Below are positions 1-7,105 of a stretch of 11,491 nucleotides of DNA, piece by piece. Source of the stretch: an uncultured Clostridium sp. (lineage in GTDB: Bacteria; Bacillota; Clostridia; Clostridiales; Clostridiaceae); the NCBI GenBank assembly GCA_946575275.1, contig CAMNZV010000029.1, forward strand, positions 1-11,491, given 5' to 3'. Below the pieces are notes generated by a model. That model saw only the letters and a list, made by a program, of their open reading frames with translations, was not told the DNA's origin and made no database searches. A program made the position numbers and the translations under genes. The stretch's first letter is position 1. Each line of letters starts with the position of its first letter.

Positions 1-20
1 TGGTGAAAGAGGTTTTGTAT

Positions 21-869
21 GTGAAAGAAATATATTTAGTTTTAATAAATACCATAAGAAGTATATCAATTTGGTCAGTAATAGATATTATAGTGGTAGA
101 CTATATTTTTTATAAGGCATATATTTTAATTAAGGAAACTAGGGCAGAACAATTATTAAAGGGAGTTATGTTTTTAATAGGGTTAATTCCTATAAGTTAT
201 TTGCTAAAGTTAGATATGCTTTATTTTATTTTAAATAAGACAGTAACAATTGGTGTTTTATCCATGATAATTATTTTTCAACCTGAAATTAGGCGGGTTT
301 TAGAGCATTTAGGTAGAAGTGCTTTTGAAGAGATACATATTCAAGCTTCTGAGGATAGAGACAATGTAATTAATGAAATTGTAAATGCTGTAGACAGTTT
401 GGCAGAAACAAGAACTGGGGCATTAATTGCTATAGAACAAAGTACAGGACTTGGTGAGATGTTAAGTTCAGGTACAATTGTTGATGGAATAGTAAGTTCA
501 GCACTTCTTGAGAATATATTTGTTGTAAATACACCTCTTCATGATGGAGCAACAATAATAAGGAAGGGAAGAATACACGCAGCAGGCTGCGTTTTGCCAC
601 TAACAAGTAATACAAAGATTAATAAAAAGTTAGGAACAAGACACAGGGCAGCCTTAGGATTGTCTGAAATATCAGATGCATTAATAATAGTAGTTTCAGA
701 AGAAACAGGGGTTATTTCTTTAGCTGTTAATGGGAAATTAACAAGGAATTATGATAAAGATAAATTAAAAAGTATAATTATAAAAATAATGAATAATAGA
801 GAAGCTAAGAAGGTTAAGTCTTTTGGGGAGAAGGTGAAATTATGGATGAAAAATCAGAATCAAAAATAG
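21..869 (+). CDS. cdaA: Diadenylate cyclase CdaA (c-di-AMP synthase)
   Basis: Makes cyclic di-AMP from two ATP at the membrane; c-di-AMP controls potassium and osmolyte transport and cell-wall homeostasis in Firmicutes. Counting from GTG at 21 (282 aa), the first ~90 residues hold about three hydrophobic helices, followed by a DAC catalytic domain. That domain carries the signature HDGATII (DGA at about 175-177) and GTRHRAALGLSE (about 205-216), the nucleotide-binding and catalytic motifs of the family. GTG at 21 is chosen because AGAGG at 8-12 lies 8 nt before it. GTG at 3 is in frame and possible, and a start upstream of the window cannot be excluded. The gene overlaps cdaR by 28 nt, so the two are surely co-transcribed. 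Any promoter lies outside the window. The family assignment is firm; only the start is uncertain. Confidence 0.95.
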   Translation: MKEIYLVLINTIRSISIWSVIDIIVVDYIFYKAYILIKETRAEQLLKGVMFLIGLIPISYLLKLDMLYFILNKTVTIGVLSMIIIFQPEIRRVLEHLGRSAFEEIHIQASEDRDNVINEIVNAVDSLAETRTGALIAIEQSTGLGEMLSSGTIVDGIVSSALLENIFVVNTPLHDGATIIRKGRIHAAGCVLPLTSNTKINKKLGTRHRAALGLSEISDALIIVVSEETGVISLAVNGKLTRNYDKDKLKSIIIKIMNNREAKKVKSFGEKVKLWMKNQNQK

Positions 870-2056
870 TTGTAAAAGTAATATGTGTTTTATTATCCTT
901 TTCACTTTGGCTTTATGTTATAAATTCAGAAAATCCAAGTAGAACTTCAGTAATAAAGGATGTTTCTGTAGATATTTTAAATGAGGATGTTTTAAAATCA
1001 TTAGGGCTAACTTTATCACCAAACCAGGAGTTTGTAATTGATTTAAATATTGAAGGTCCAACAACAGAAGTGTATTCAATTAAAAAGGAGGATTTTAGCT
1101 TATCAGTAGATTTAAGTGATTATGCACTTAAAGCAGGTGAAAATAATGTACCAGTAAAATTAGTGGATTATCCAAATAGCATAAATGTAAAAAGTGATAA
1201 TGTACTTTCAATTAAGATTAAAATTGAAGATTTAATTGAAAAAGAAGTAGATTTAAGGTCCAATGTAGATGTATCTTTTAGAAATGGGTTTTCACTAAGT
1301 TCTAAAGAGGTAAATCCAAGTAAGGTTATAGTATCAGGTCCTAAATCTATGGTAGACAAAGTAAATCATGCAGAATTAAATGGTACTATAACAGATGTAT
1401 CAGAGGATTTGGATGAGGAATTTGATATTTGGGCTGTGGATAGTGCAGGATCAAAGGTAAGTGATGTCACCCTAAATAAGGAAAAAGGCAAGCTTAAAAT
1501 TAATGTTATTCAAGGAAAGGAAGCTAATGTAAAGGTAAATTATAAGGGAGAATTGCCAAAGGGAATAACAATTTCTAAAGAAGAGTTAGAAAATAAAACA
1601 GTTAGTATTAAAGGAGAAAATAGTGTAATAAACAATATAACAACTATAGAAACAGAGGAAATAGATCTAAGTTCAGTAACAAAAAGTGGCAACTATACTG
1701 TTAAATTAAAGGTGCCAGAAGGTGTTACCATAGTAAGTAATACAGAAACTGTTGTTGTTAATTTAACTTTAGATGGTGAAATAACAAAGGTAATTAATGA
1801 TGTCCCTATAACCTTTAATGATTTTGATAATGATAAATTTACTATTTTAGATCCTGTGCTTATAAATGTTACTATAAGTGGGAATATTAATGAGGTAAAT
1901 AAGATAACTAAGGGTGATATAGGAATAAATGCATCATTATTAGATATTAGTGAGCCTGGAAGTTATAATATAAATTGGACAGCTACATGTAAAAACACAA
2001 ATGTTATAGTTGTTAATAAACAAGGAAGTGCTAGCCTTGTATTAAAGGAGAAGTAA
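842..2056 (+). CDS. cdaR: CdaA regulatory protein CdaR (YbbR-domain protein)
   Basis: Membrane-anchored partner of CdaA that tunes c-di-AMP synthesis from the outer face of the membrane. The 404-aa protein has one N-terminal transmembrane helix (about residues 8-27, rich in V, I, L, F and W) and then a long extracytoplasmic part. Four YbbR-type repeats can be picked out by recurring short motifs: NIEGPTTEVYSI (about 69-80), VIVSGPKSMVDKV (about 162-174), VSIKGENSVINNI (about 254-266) and VTISGNINEVNKI (about 343-355). The start ATG lies inside the end of cdaA and has AAGGTG just upstream, consistent with translational coupling. In this operon position the identification is secure. No catalytic residues are expected. 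Confidence 0.93.
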   Translation: MDEKSESKIVVKVICVLLSFSLWLYVINSENPSRTSVIKDVSVDILNEDVLKSLGLTLSPNQEFVIDLNIEGPTTEVYSIKKEDFSLSVDLSDYALKAGENNVPVKLVDYPNSINVKSDNVLSIKIKIEDLIEKEVDLRSNVDVSFRNGFSLSSKEVNPSKVIVSGPKSMVDKVNHAELNGTITDVSEDLDEEFDIWAVDSAGSKVSDVTLNKEKGKLKINVIQGKEANVKVNYKGELPKGITISKEELENKTVSIKGENSVINNITTIETEEIDLSSVTKSGNYTVKLKVPEGVTIVSNTETVVVNLTLDGEITKVINDVPITFNDFDNDKFTILDPVLINVTISGNINEVNKITKGDIGINASLLDISEPGSYNINWTATCKNTNVIVVNKQGSASLVLKEK

Positions 2057-2057
2057 A

Positions 2058-3638
2058 ATGCCAATTAGAATTAACAATATTTCCTTGACAATAGATGAAG
2101 AAAAGGAAACCTTAAAAGAAAAGGTAATTAAAGATCTTAAAATAAAAAAAGAAGATATAAAAAGCTTTAAAATAATTAGGGAAAGTATAGATGCAAGAAA
2201 AAAGGATAATATTAAATTTATATATACTGTTCAAATTGAAACTTTATGTGATGAGAAAATAATAAAAAGAAATAAAGATGCAGTAAAGGTAGATAATAAT
2301 AATAAAAAAGATAGAATTGGCAAAAGAAAAAAATTAAATACAAGACCAATAGTAATTGGATTTGGACCTGCAGGTATATTTGCAGCTTTAACTTTAGCAA
2401 GAGAAGGTTATGCACCTATTGTGTATGAAAGAGGAGAAGATGTGGATAACAGAACAAAAACTGTGGAAAGTTTTTGGAGTGGCAAAAGTGAATTAAACTT
2501 AAATTCAAATGTTCAATTTGGAGAGGGTGGAGCAGGAGCCTTTTCAGATGGAAAGTTAACTACAAGAATAAAAGATGATAGGTGTTTGGATATCTTAGAG
2601 ACATTTGTTAATGCGGGAGCACCAGAGGAAATTATTTACGAAGGTAAGCCACATGTTGGAACTGATTTATTAAAGGGTGTAGTGAAAAATATTAGAGAAG
2701 AAATAAAAAGTTTAGGTGGAGAAGTATGTTTTAACTCTAAATTGGAAAAAATAAATGTTAGGGATAAAAAGATATATAGTATTATTGTAAATGGTAATGA
2801 AATAAAAACAGAAACATTAATACTTGCAATTGGACATAGTGCAAGAGATACCTATAAAATGCTTTATGAAAATAATGTATTTATGGAGGCAAAACCTTTT
2901 GCAATAGGAGTTAGATGTGAACATCCACAAGAGTTAATAAATAAAAGTCAATATGGAAAATATGCTAATCATCCAAGACTTAAGGGGGCAGATTATAGGC
3001 TTTCCACTAAAAGTAGCAATGGTAGAGGAGTATATTCATTTTGCATGTGTCCAGGAGGGGTTGTAGTTTCAGCATCTTCAGAAAAGGAAGGTCTTGTAAC
3101 TAACGGAATGAGCTATCATGCAAGAGATTTAGATAATGCAAATTCGGCATTAGTAGTTACAGTTTCACCAGATGATTTTCAAGGAAATACACCACTATCA
3201 GGAATGGAATTTCAAAGATATTACGAAAAACTAGCTTATAAACTTGGAGGAAGCAATTATAATGCCCCTATTCAACTTATAGGAGATTTTATAAAGGATG
3301 AAAAAACTACAAGAATTGGAACAGTAAATCCTTCCTACAAACCAGGGTATGAATTTAAGGAATTAAACAAAACTCTTCCAAGTTATGTAATTCAATCACT
3401 TAAAGAAGGTATATGTGATTTTGATAAAAAAATAAAAGGATTTGGGATGAAGGATGGAGTATTAATAGGAATAGAAACAAGAACCTCAGCTCCTGTAAAA
3501 ATAACAAGAAATGCAAATTTAGAAAGTATAAGTGTTGAAGGTTTGTATCCAGCTGGAGAAGGAGCAGGTTTTGCAGGTGGAATAATTTCAGCAGCAGTTG
3601 ATGGAATTAAAATAGCTGAAAATATAATTAAAAATTGA
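2058..3638 (+). CDS. FAD-dependent dehydrogenase of the COG2509 type, substrate unknown
   Basis: A 526-aa flavoprotein. Residues 1-90 form a small, lysine-rich N-terminal domain. A Rossmann dinucleotide-binding motif follows (VIGFGPAG, G101/G103/G106), then the acidic ribose-binding end of the second strand (YERG), a glycine-rich FGEGGAGAFSDGKL segment (about 154-166) and a C-terminal FAD-binding motif, GEGAGFAGG (about 500-508). This arrangement matches the uncharacterised FAD-dependent dehydrogenases grouped as COG2509 (distantly related to HI0933-like flavoproteins); I know of no established substrate. It starts 1 nt after cdaR stops, and its Shine-Dalgarno AAAGGAG (2044-2050) lies inside cdaR, so it belongs to the cdaA-cdaR transcript. 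A role connected with c-di-AMP is not shown. The family call is confident; the function is unknown. Confidence 0.85.
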   Translation: MPIRINNISLTIDEEKETLKEKVIKDLKIKKEDIKSFKIIRESIDARKKDNIKFIYTVQIETLCDEKIIKRNKDAVKVDNNNKKDRIGKRKKLNTRPIVIGFGPAGIFAALTLAREGYAPIVYERGEDVDNRTKTVESFWSGKSELNLNSNVQFGEGGAGAFSDGKLTTRIKDDRCLDILETFVNAGAPEEIIYEGKPHVGTDLLKGVVKNIREEIKSLGGEVCFNSKLEKINVRDKKIYSIIVNGNEIKTETLILAIGHSARDTYKMLYENNVFMEAKPFAIGVRCEHPQELINKSQYGKYANHPRLKGADYRLSTKSSNGRGVYSFCMCPGGVVVSASSEKEGLVTNGMSYHARDLDNANSALVVTVSPDDFQGNTPLSGMEFQRYYEKLAYKLGGSNYNAPIQLIGDFIKDEKTTRIGTVNPSYKPGYEFKELNKTLPSYVIQSLKEGICDFDKKIKGFGMKDGVLIGIETRTSAPVKITRNANLESISVEGLYPAGEGAGFAGGIISAAVDGIKIAENIIKN

Positions 3639-3644
3639 ATATTC

Positions 3645-3663
3645 TGAAAAATACGGTTTTTCA
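3645..3663 (+). terminator. Weak AT-rich hairpin, possible terminator of the cdaAR operon
   Basis: TGAAAAA (3645-3651) can pair with TTTTTCA (3657-3663) around a TACGG loop, 6 nt after the flavoprotein stop codon. The stem is AT-only apart from one G-C pair, and the U-run is part of the stem, so termination would be inefficient. This is the only candidate before the ptb promoter. Confidence 0.35.
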
Positions 3664-3697
3664 TTTAATCTTTGTTACAATGAAGTTATATAAATTA

Positions 3698-3715
3698 TTG
3701 TTATAAATTTAACAT
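3698..3715. promoter_or_regulatory. Candidate Rex operator over the ptb promoter
   Basis: TTGTTAT-AAAT-TTAACAT matches the Rex consensus TTGTTAA-N4-TTAACAA at 12 of 14 defined positions; only the innermost base of the left arm and the last base of the right arm differ. It covers the -35 box and much of the spacer, where a bound repressor would block RNA polymerase. Rex represses fermentation genes when NADH/NAD+ is low, and butyrate-pathway genes are known Rex targets in clostridia. The match is seen in the sequence; the regulation is inferred. Confidence 0.7.
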
Positions 3716-3726
3716 TTAAATAATAT
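3698..3726 (+). promoter_or_regulatory. ptb-buk promoter (TTGTTA-17-TAATAT)
   Basis: A sigma-A-like promoter with -35 TTGTTA (3698-3703), a 17-nt spacer and -10 TAATAT (3721-3726). Transcription would start near 3733, giving a short leader before the Shine-Dalgarno AGAGG (3740-3744) and the ptb ATG at 3755. The region is very AT-rich, so chance matches are possible. The exact 17-nt spacing and the overlapping Rex-like palindrome make this the best candidate. Confidence 0.65.
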
Positions 3727-3754
3727 TAAAATAATTATAAGAGGTGCACAAAAA

Positions 3755-4663
3755 ATGAGTAAAAGTTTTGATGATTTACTAGCAAAAGTAAAGGGTTGTG
3801 AAAGAAAAAAGTTAGCAGTTGCAGTGGCTCAAGATAAGCCTGTATTAGAAGCTGTAAAGGCCGCAAAGGAACAAGGAATAGCTGAAGCAATTTTAGTTGG
3901 AGATAAGAAGAAAATAAAAGAGGTTGCAGATGAACTTGAAATGGATTTAGCGCAATATGAAGTTATCCATGAAGCAGATGCTAAAAAAGCAGCATTATTT
4001 GCAGTTCAATTAGTTTCAAGTGGTAGAGCAGACATGGTTATGAAGGGGTTAGTTGATACAGCAACATTTTTAAGAAGTGTTTTAAATAAAGAAGTTGGTT
4101 TAAGAACAGGAAAGGTTATGTCTCACGTTGCAGTATTTGAAATAGAGGGAATAGATAGACTTATATTTTTAACTGATGCAGCATTTAACACATATCCAGA
4201 TTTAAAAGCTAAGGTTCAAATAGTACAAAACTCAGTATATGTTGCTAATGCATGTGGAATTACAATGCCAAAGGTTGCACCAGTATGTGCAGTTGAAATA
4301 GTGAATCCTGATATGCCAGCTACAGTAGATGCATCATTATTGTCTAAGATGAATGATAGAGGACAAATAAAGGGATGTATAGTAGATGGACCTTTAGCCT
4401 TAGATAATGCAATCTCAGAAGAAGCTGCAAAACATAAAGGGGTAACAGGACCTGTAGCAGGTAAAGCAGATGTAATAATGCTACCTGATATAGAAACAGC
4501 TAATGTAATGTATAAAACATTAACATACACAGCAAAATCTAGAAATGGTGGTATATTAGTTGGAACTTCAGCACCAGTTATTTTAACTTCAAGAGCTGAT
4601 AGTTTTGAAACTAAAGTTAACTCAATAGCGTTAGCAGCAGTAGTTGCAGAAGCTAGCAAATAA
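3755..4663 (+). CDS. ptb: Phosphate butyryltransferase
   Basis: Catalyses butyryl-CoA + phosphate to butyryl phosphate + CoA, the first of two terminal steps of clostridial butyrate formation in the cytosol. The 302-aa length is typical, and the protein is a single PTA/PTB-family domain. Recognisable family segments are ADMVMKGLVDT (92-102), DGPLALDNA (211-219) and GTSAPVILTSRAD (270-282). It is clearly the short butyryl-type enzyme and not a long phosphotransacetylase with extra N-terminal domains, and the adjacent butyrate kinase supports this. The start ATG has AGAGG about 10 nt upstream. It is transcribed from a promoter overlapped by a Rex-like operator and is followed after 19 nt by buk. 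Activity on other short or branched acyl-CoAs is possible. Confidence 0.95.
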   Translation: MSKSFDDLLAKVKGCERKKLAVAVAQDKPVLEAVKAAKEQGIAEAILVGDKKKIKEVADELEMDLAQYEVIHEADAKKAALFAVQLVSSGRADMVMKGLVDTATFLRSVLNKEVGLRTGKVMSHVAVFEIEGIDRLIFLTDAAFNTYPDLKAKVQIVQNSVYVANACGITMPKVAPVCAVEIVNPDMPATVDASLLSKMNDRGQIKGCIVDGPLALDNAISEEAAKHKGVTGPVAGKADVIMLPDIETANVMYKTLTYTAKSRNGGILVGTSAPVILTSRADSFETKVNSIALAAVVAEASK

Positions 4664-4682
4664 AAATTTGGAGGTTATATAA

Positions 4683-5750
4683 ATGGCTTATAAAATATTA
4701 ATAATAAATCCGGGTTCTACATCTACTAAAATAGGTGTATATGAAGATGAAAAAGAACTATTTGAAGAAACTCTTAGACATTCAAATGAAGAAATTGCTA
4801 GATATGCAACCATATATGATCAAAGACAATTTAGGAAAGAAGTTATTTTAAATGTATTAAAGGATAAAAACTTTGATATAAACACTTTAGATGTTGTAGT
4901 TGGAAGAGGGGGAATGCTAAAACCAATTCCAGGTGGAACATATACTACATCAGATGCTTTAGTAGAGGATTTGAAAATAGGAGTTCAAGGACAACATGCC
5001 TCTAATTTAGGTGGAATATTAGCAAGAGAAATAGGAGATGAACTAAAGGTTCCATCCTTTATAGTAGATCCAGTTGTAGTAGATGAAATGCAAGATGTTG
5101 CAAGATATTCAGGAATGCCAGAAATTAAAAGAGTGAGCAAGTTCCATGCCTTAAATCAAAAGGCAGTTGCTAAAAGATATGGAAAAGAAAGTGGAATAGG
5201 ATATGAAAATCTAAATCTAATTGTTGTGCACATGGGAGGAGGAGTTTCAGTTGGAGCTCATAACCATGGAAAAGTTATAGATGTTAACAATGCATTAGAT
5301 GGAGATGGTGCCTTTTCACCAGAAAGAGCTGGAGGAGTTCCAGCAGGAGATTTAGTTAAAATGTGCTTTAGCGGTAAATATTCAGAAAGCGAAATATTTA
5401 GCAAGTTAGTTGGTAAAGGTGGACTTGTAGCCTATGCTAATACAAATGATATGAGAGATGTATTAAAGGCAATGGAAGAAGGCGATAATAATGCTAAAAA
5501 TGTATTTGATGCATTTATTTATCAAGTTTCAAAGGATATAGGGGCTATGGCTACAGTTTTAGAAGGTAAAGTAGATAAAATTATTTTAACTGGTGGTATA
5601 GCGTATTCTCCTATAGTAGACGATGCTATAAAAAATAGAGTTGGATGGATAGCTGATTTTAAAATTTATGGTGGAGAAGATGAATTACTTGCATTAGCAC
5701 AGGGTGCAATAAGAGTATTAAATGGAGAAGAGAAAGCTAAAGAATATTAA
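4683..5750 (+). CDS. buk: Butyrate kinase
   Basis: Converts butyryl phosphate + ADP to butyrate + ATP, the substrate-level phosphorylation step of butyrate fermentation. The 355-aa protein has the ASKHA-fold signatures of acetate/butyrate kinases: the N-terminal phosphate loop [10 protein letters not shown] (9-18), GRGG (74-77), the central [11 protein letters not shown] (183-193), [13 protein letters not shown] (212-224) and a late ILTGGIAYS segment. The length fits butyrate kinase better than acetate kinase (about 400 aa). A strong Shine-Dalgarno GGAGG (4670-4674) lies 8 nt before the ATG. It forms a two-gene operon with ptb, closed by the intrinsic terminator just downstream. Confidence 0.95.
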   Translation: MAYKILIINPGSTSTKIGVYEDEKELFEETLRHSNEEIARYATIYDQRQFRKEVILNVLKDKNFDINTLDVVVGRGGMLKPIPGGTYTTSDALVEDLKIGVQGQHASNLGGILAREIGDELKVPSFIVDPVVVDEMQDVARYSGMPEIKRVSKFHALNQKAVAKRYGKESGIGYENLNLIVVHMGGGVSVGAHNHGKVIDVNNALDGDGAFSPERAGGVPAGDLVKMCFSGKYSESEIFSKLVGKGGLVAYANTNDMRDVLKAMEEGDNNAKNVFDAFIYQVSKDIGAMATVLEGKVDKIILTGGIAYSPIVDDAIKNRVGWIADFKIYGGEDELLALAQGAIRVLNGEEKAKEY

Positions 5751-5766
5751 AATGTAATATATTAAT

Positions 5767-5816
5767 AAGGGCTACTACCTAAGGTTAAAAATCCTTTAGT
5801 GTAGCTCTTTTTTTAT
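5767..5816 (+). terminator. Intrinsic terminator of ptb-buk
   Basis: GGGCTAC (5769-5775) pairs with GTAGCTC (5801-5807), and an inner stem CTAAGG (5779-5784) pairs with CCTTTAG (5793-5799) with one bulged base. A run of seven T follows immediately. This is a clear rho-independent terminator, 16 nt after the buk stop codon, and it separates the butyrate operon from the next gene. Confidence 0.92.
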
Positions 5817-5868
5817 CTATATTAATATTAAGTAGTTAATGTTAGAATAATATAAAGGTGGTGGATAT

Positions 5869-6648
5869 ATGATAACATCTATAAATTTTGAAAACAAATT
5901 AATAATGAAAGCGCAAATGGAAAATGATTCTATATTTCAGGTTTTAGAATTTGATAAACTAAGAGGAAATTCAGATATAGAAACTGCCATTGCACTAGAA
6001 TCCATAAATAAAAACAATATTAAGCTTAAACAAGTTAGAATTCTAATAGATGGTATGGGAGTTAAAATAGAGCCTGGTGCAATTAGTTATATGAAGGGCG
6101 AAATTACTAGAAAAAATCCTATAAAATCTGTTTTAAGTATTGGTAAAAGGTTAATAAATAATAAAATAAATAAGGAAACAGAAGATGAAAAACCTATTTA
6201 TAAAGGAAGTGGTGAAATATTTTTAGAACCTTCCTTTGGTTATTTTGTACTTGTTGAATTAGAAGATGAAGGAATAATAGTTGAAGATGGAATGTTTTTA
6301 GCTTGTGAAGATATGATTAATGTGAAATTAAATACAGAAGGAAAGAAAAATGAAATTAGACTTTTTGGAAGTGGAATAGTTGTACTAGAAATACCAGTAG
6401 CAGAAGAAGAAGTTTTTAAATGTAAATTGTATAATCACACACTAAAGGTTGATGGAGATTTTGCTGTTTTAAGAGGAGAGAATGTTCAGTGTACAGGTGA
6501 AAGCCTTTTAGATGTAAGTGGAAGTGAAACAATAAATGTATATAGTGGAATAGGGGATGTGTGGCTACTTCCAACAAAAAATATATATAAAGATATTAAA
6601 ATGGGTTTTAGAGAAAGTGAATATGATGATGACGATGATGAGGATTAA
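5869..6648 (+). CDS. AIM24 family protein with acidic C-terminal tail
   Basis: A 259-aa protein of the AIM24 (DUF124, PF01987) family, predicted to form a beta-rich fold. Supporting segments are GAISYMKGEI, then SGEIFLEPSFGYF leading into EDEGIIVEDGMFLAC, and FGSGIVVLEIPV, the repeated glycine-rich beta-strand pattern of the family. There is no signal peptide or transmembrane helix, so it is probably cytosolic. The biochemical role of bacterial members is unknown. The protein ends in a run of acidic residues (EYDDDDDED, 251-259). The ATG has AAGGTGG upstream. It lies 118 nt after buk behind a strong terminator, so it needs its own promoter, which I could not place confidently. The family call is good; the function is unknown. 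Confidence 0.85.
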   Translation: MITSINFENKLIMKAQMENDSIFQVLEFDKLRGNSDIETAIALESINKNNIKLKQVRILIDGMGVKIEPGAISYMKGEITRKNPIKSVLSIGKRLINNKINKETEDEKPIYKGSGEIFLEPSFGYFVLVELEDEGIIVEDGMFLACEDMINVKLNTEGKKNEIRLFGSGIVVLEIPVAEEEVFKCKLYNHTLKVDGDFAVLRGENVQCTGESLLDVSGSETINVYSGIGDVWLLPTKNIYKDIKMGFRESEYDDDDDED

Positions 6649-6652
6649 AGGC

Positions 6653-6670
6653 ACTTTATCTATATAAAGT
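6653..6670. repeat. Inverted repeat touching the yerC -35 box
   Basis: ACTTTAT (6653-6659) and ATAAAGT (6664-6670) form a perfect 7-bp dyad around CTAT, 4 nt after the AIM24 stop codon. Its last base is the first base of the TTGTAA -35 box. It lacks a T-run, so it is a poor intrinsic terminator; an operator is an alternative reading. Confidence 0.5.
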
Positions 6671-6698
6671 TGTAAACTGAAAAAGCATTATGTATAAT
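6670..6698 (+). promoter_or_regulatory. yerC promoter (TTGTAA-17-TATAAT)
   Basis: -35 TTGTAA (6670-6675), an exact 17-nt spacer and a perfect -10 TATAAT (6693-6698). Transcription would start near 6705, about 25 nt before the yerC ATG, leaving just enough leader for the AAGGAG ribosome binding site. Confidence 0.75.
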
Positions 6699-6716
6699 AG
6701 GTATATAAGAGTATCT

Positions 6717-6722
6717 AAGGAG
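6717..6722 (+). promoter_or_regulatory. Ribosome binding site deciding the yerC start
   Basis: AAGGAG ends 8 nt before ATG at 6731. The in-frame GTG at 6722 overlaps this site and so cannot be the start it serves. Confidence 0.85.
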
Positions 6723-6730
6723 TGAAAGAT

Positions 6731-7021
6731 ATGGATAATAAAAACTCGAAGATGAAAAATCAAGAAACAGATTTGCTTTTTGAAGCTATTATGCATCTTA
6801 AAAATATAGATGAGTGTTATAATTTTTTTGATGATATTGCAACAATTAATGAAATAAAATCCTTGGCACAAAGAATGCATGTGGCAAAGCTTTTAAATGA
6901 AAAAAAGACCTATACAGAAATTGCAGAAATTACAGGAGCAAGTACAGCTACAATAAGTAGAGTTAATAGGTGCTTAAACTATGGCAGCAATGGATATAAA
7001 ACTATTTTAGATAGACTATAG
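6731..7021 (+). CDS. yerC: TrpR-like YerC/YecD family DNA-binding protein
   Basis: A small 96-aa helical protein of the Trp-repressor-like YerC/YecD family found in low-GC Gram-positives. The middle segment (about 38-57, INEIKSLAQRMHVAKLLNEK) is the family core. It leads into a helix-turn-helix, YTEIAEITGASTATISRVNR (61-80), whose recognition helix holds the S-T-A-T-I-S-R stretch. It probably acts as a dimer, as TrpR does, but no ligand or regulon is established to my knowledge, and nothing here shows tryptophan binding. ATG at 6731 is chosen for its AAGGAG site. The gene has its own strong promoter, with a small palindrome at the -35 box that could allow autoregulation (inference). glmM follows after 84 nt behind a separate promoter. 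Confidence 0.88.
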   Translation: MDNKNSKMKNQETDLLFEAIMHLKNIDECYNFFDDIATINEIKSLAQRMHVAKLLNEKKTYTEIAEITGASTATISRVNRCLNYGSNGYKTILDRL

Positions 7022-7033
7022 ATTAGAAAAATA

Positions 7034-7062
7034 TTGTAATAAACAAAATATGATATTATACT
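7034..7062 (+). promoter_or_regulatory. glmM promoter (TTGTAA-17-TATACT)
   Basis: -35 TTGTAA (7034-7039), a 17-nt spacer and -10 TATACT (7057-7062). Transcription would start near 7069, about 37 nt before the glmM ATG. No terminator is visible between yerC and this promoter, so readthrough from yerC is also possible. Confidence 0.7.
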
Positions 7063-7105
7063 ATAGAAAGATGAAAAAATATAGCAATTAAGGTGAGGTA
7101 AATAA

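Noticed and set aside
4216..4659. 147-codon open frame on the - strand inside ptb
   Set aside because: It is the antisense shadow of a strongly supported phosphate butyryltransferase, has no family resemblance and lacks its own expression signals.
5817..5868. Promoter of the AIM24 gene
   Set aside because: A promoter must exist after the terminator, but the candidates (TTAATA with TAGAAT, spacer 15; or TTAAGT with TAATAT, spacer 14) have poor spacing, so none is annotated.
6656..6880. 74-codon open frame on the - strand across the AIM24-yerC gap
   Set aside because: It covers the yerC promoter and the start of yerC, has a low-complexity hydrophobic translation, and shows no recognisable domain.
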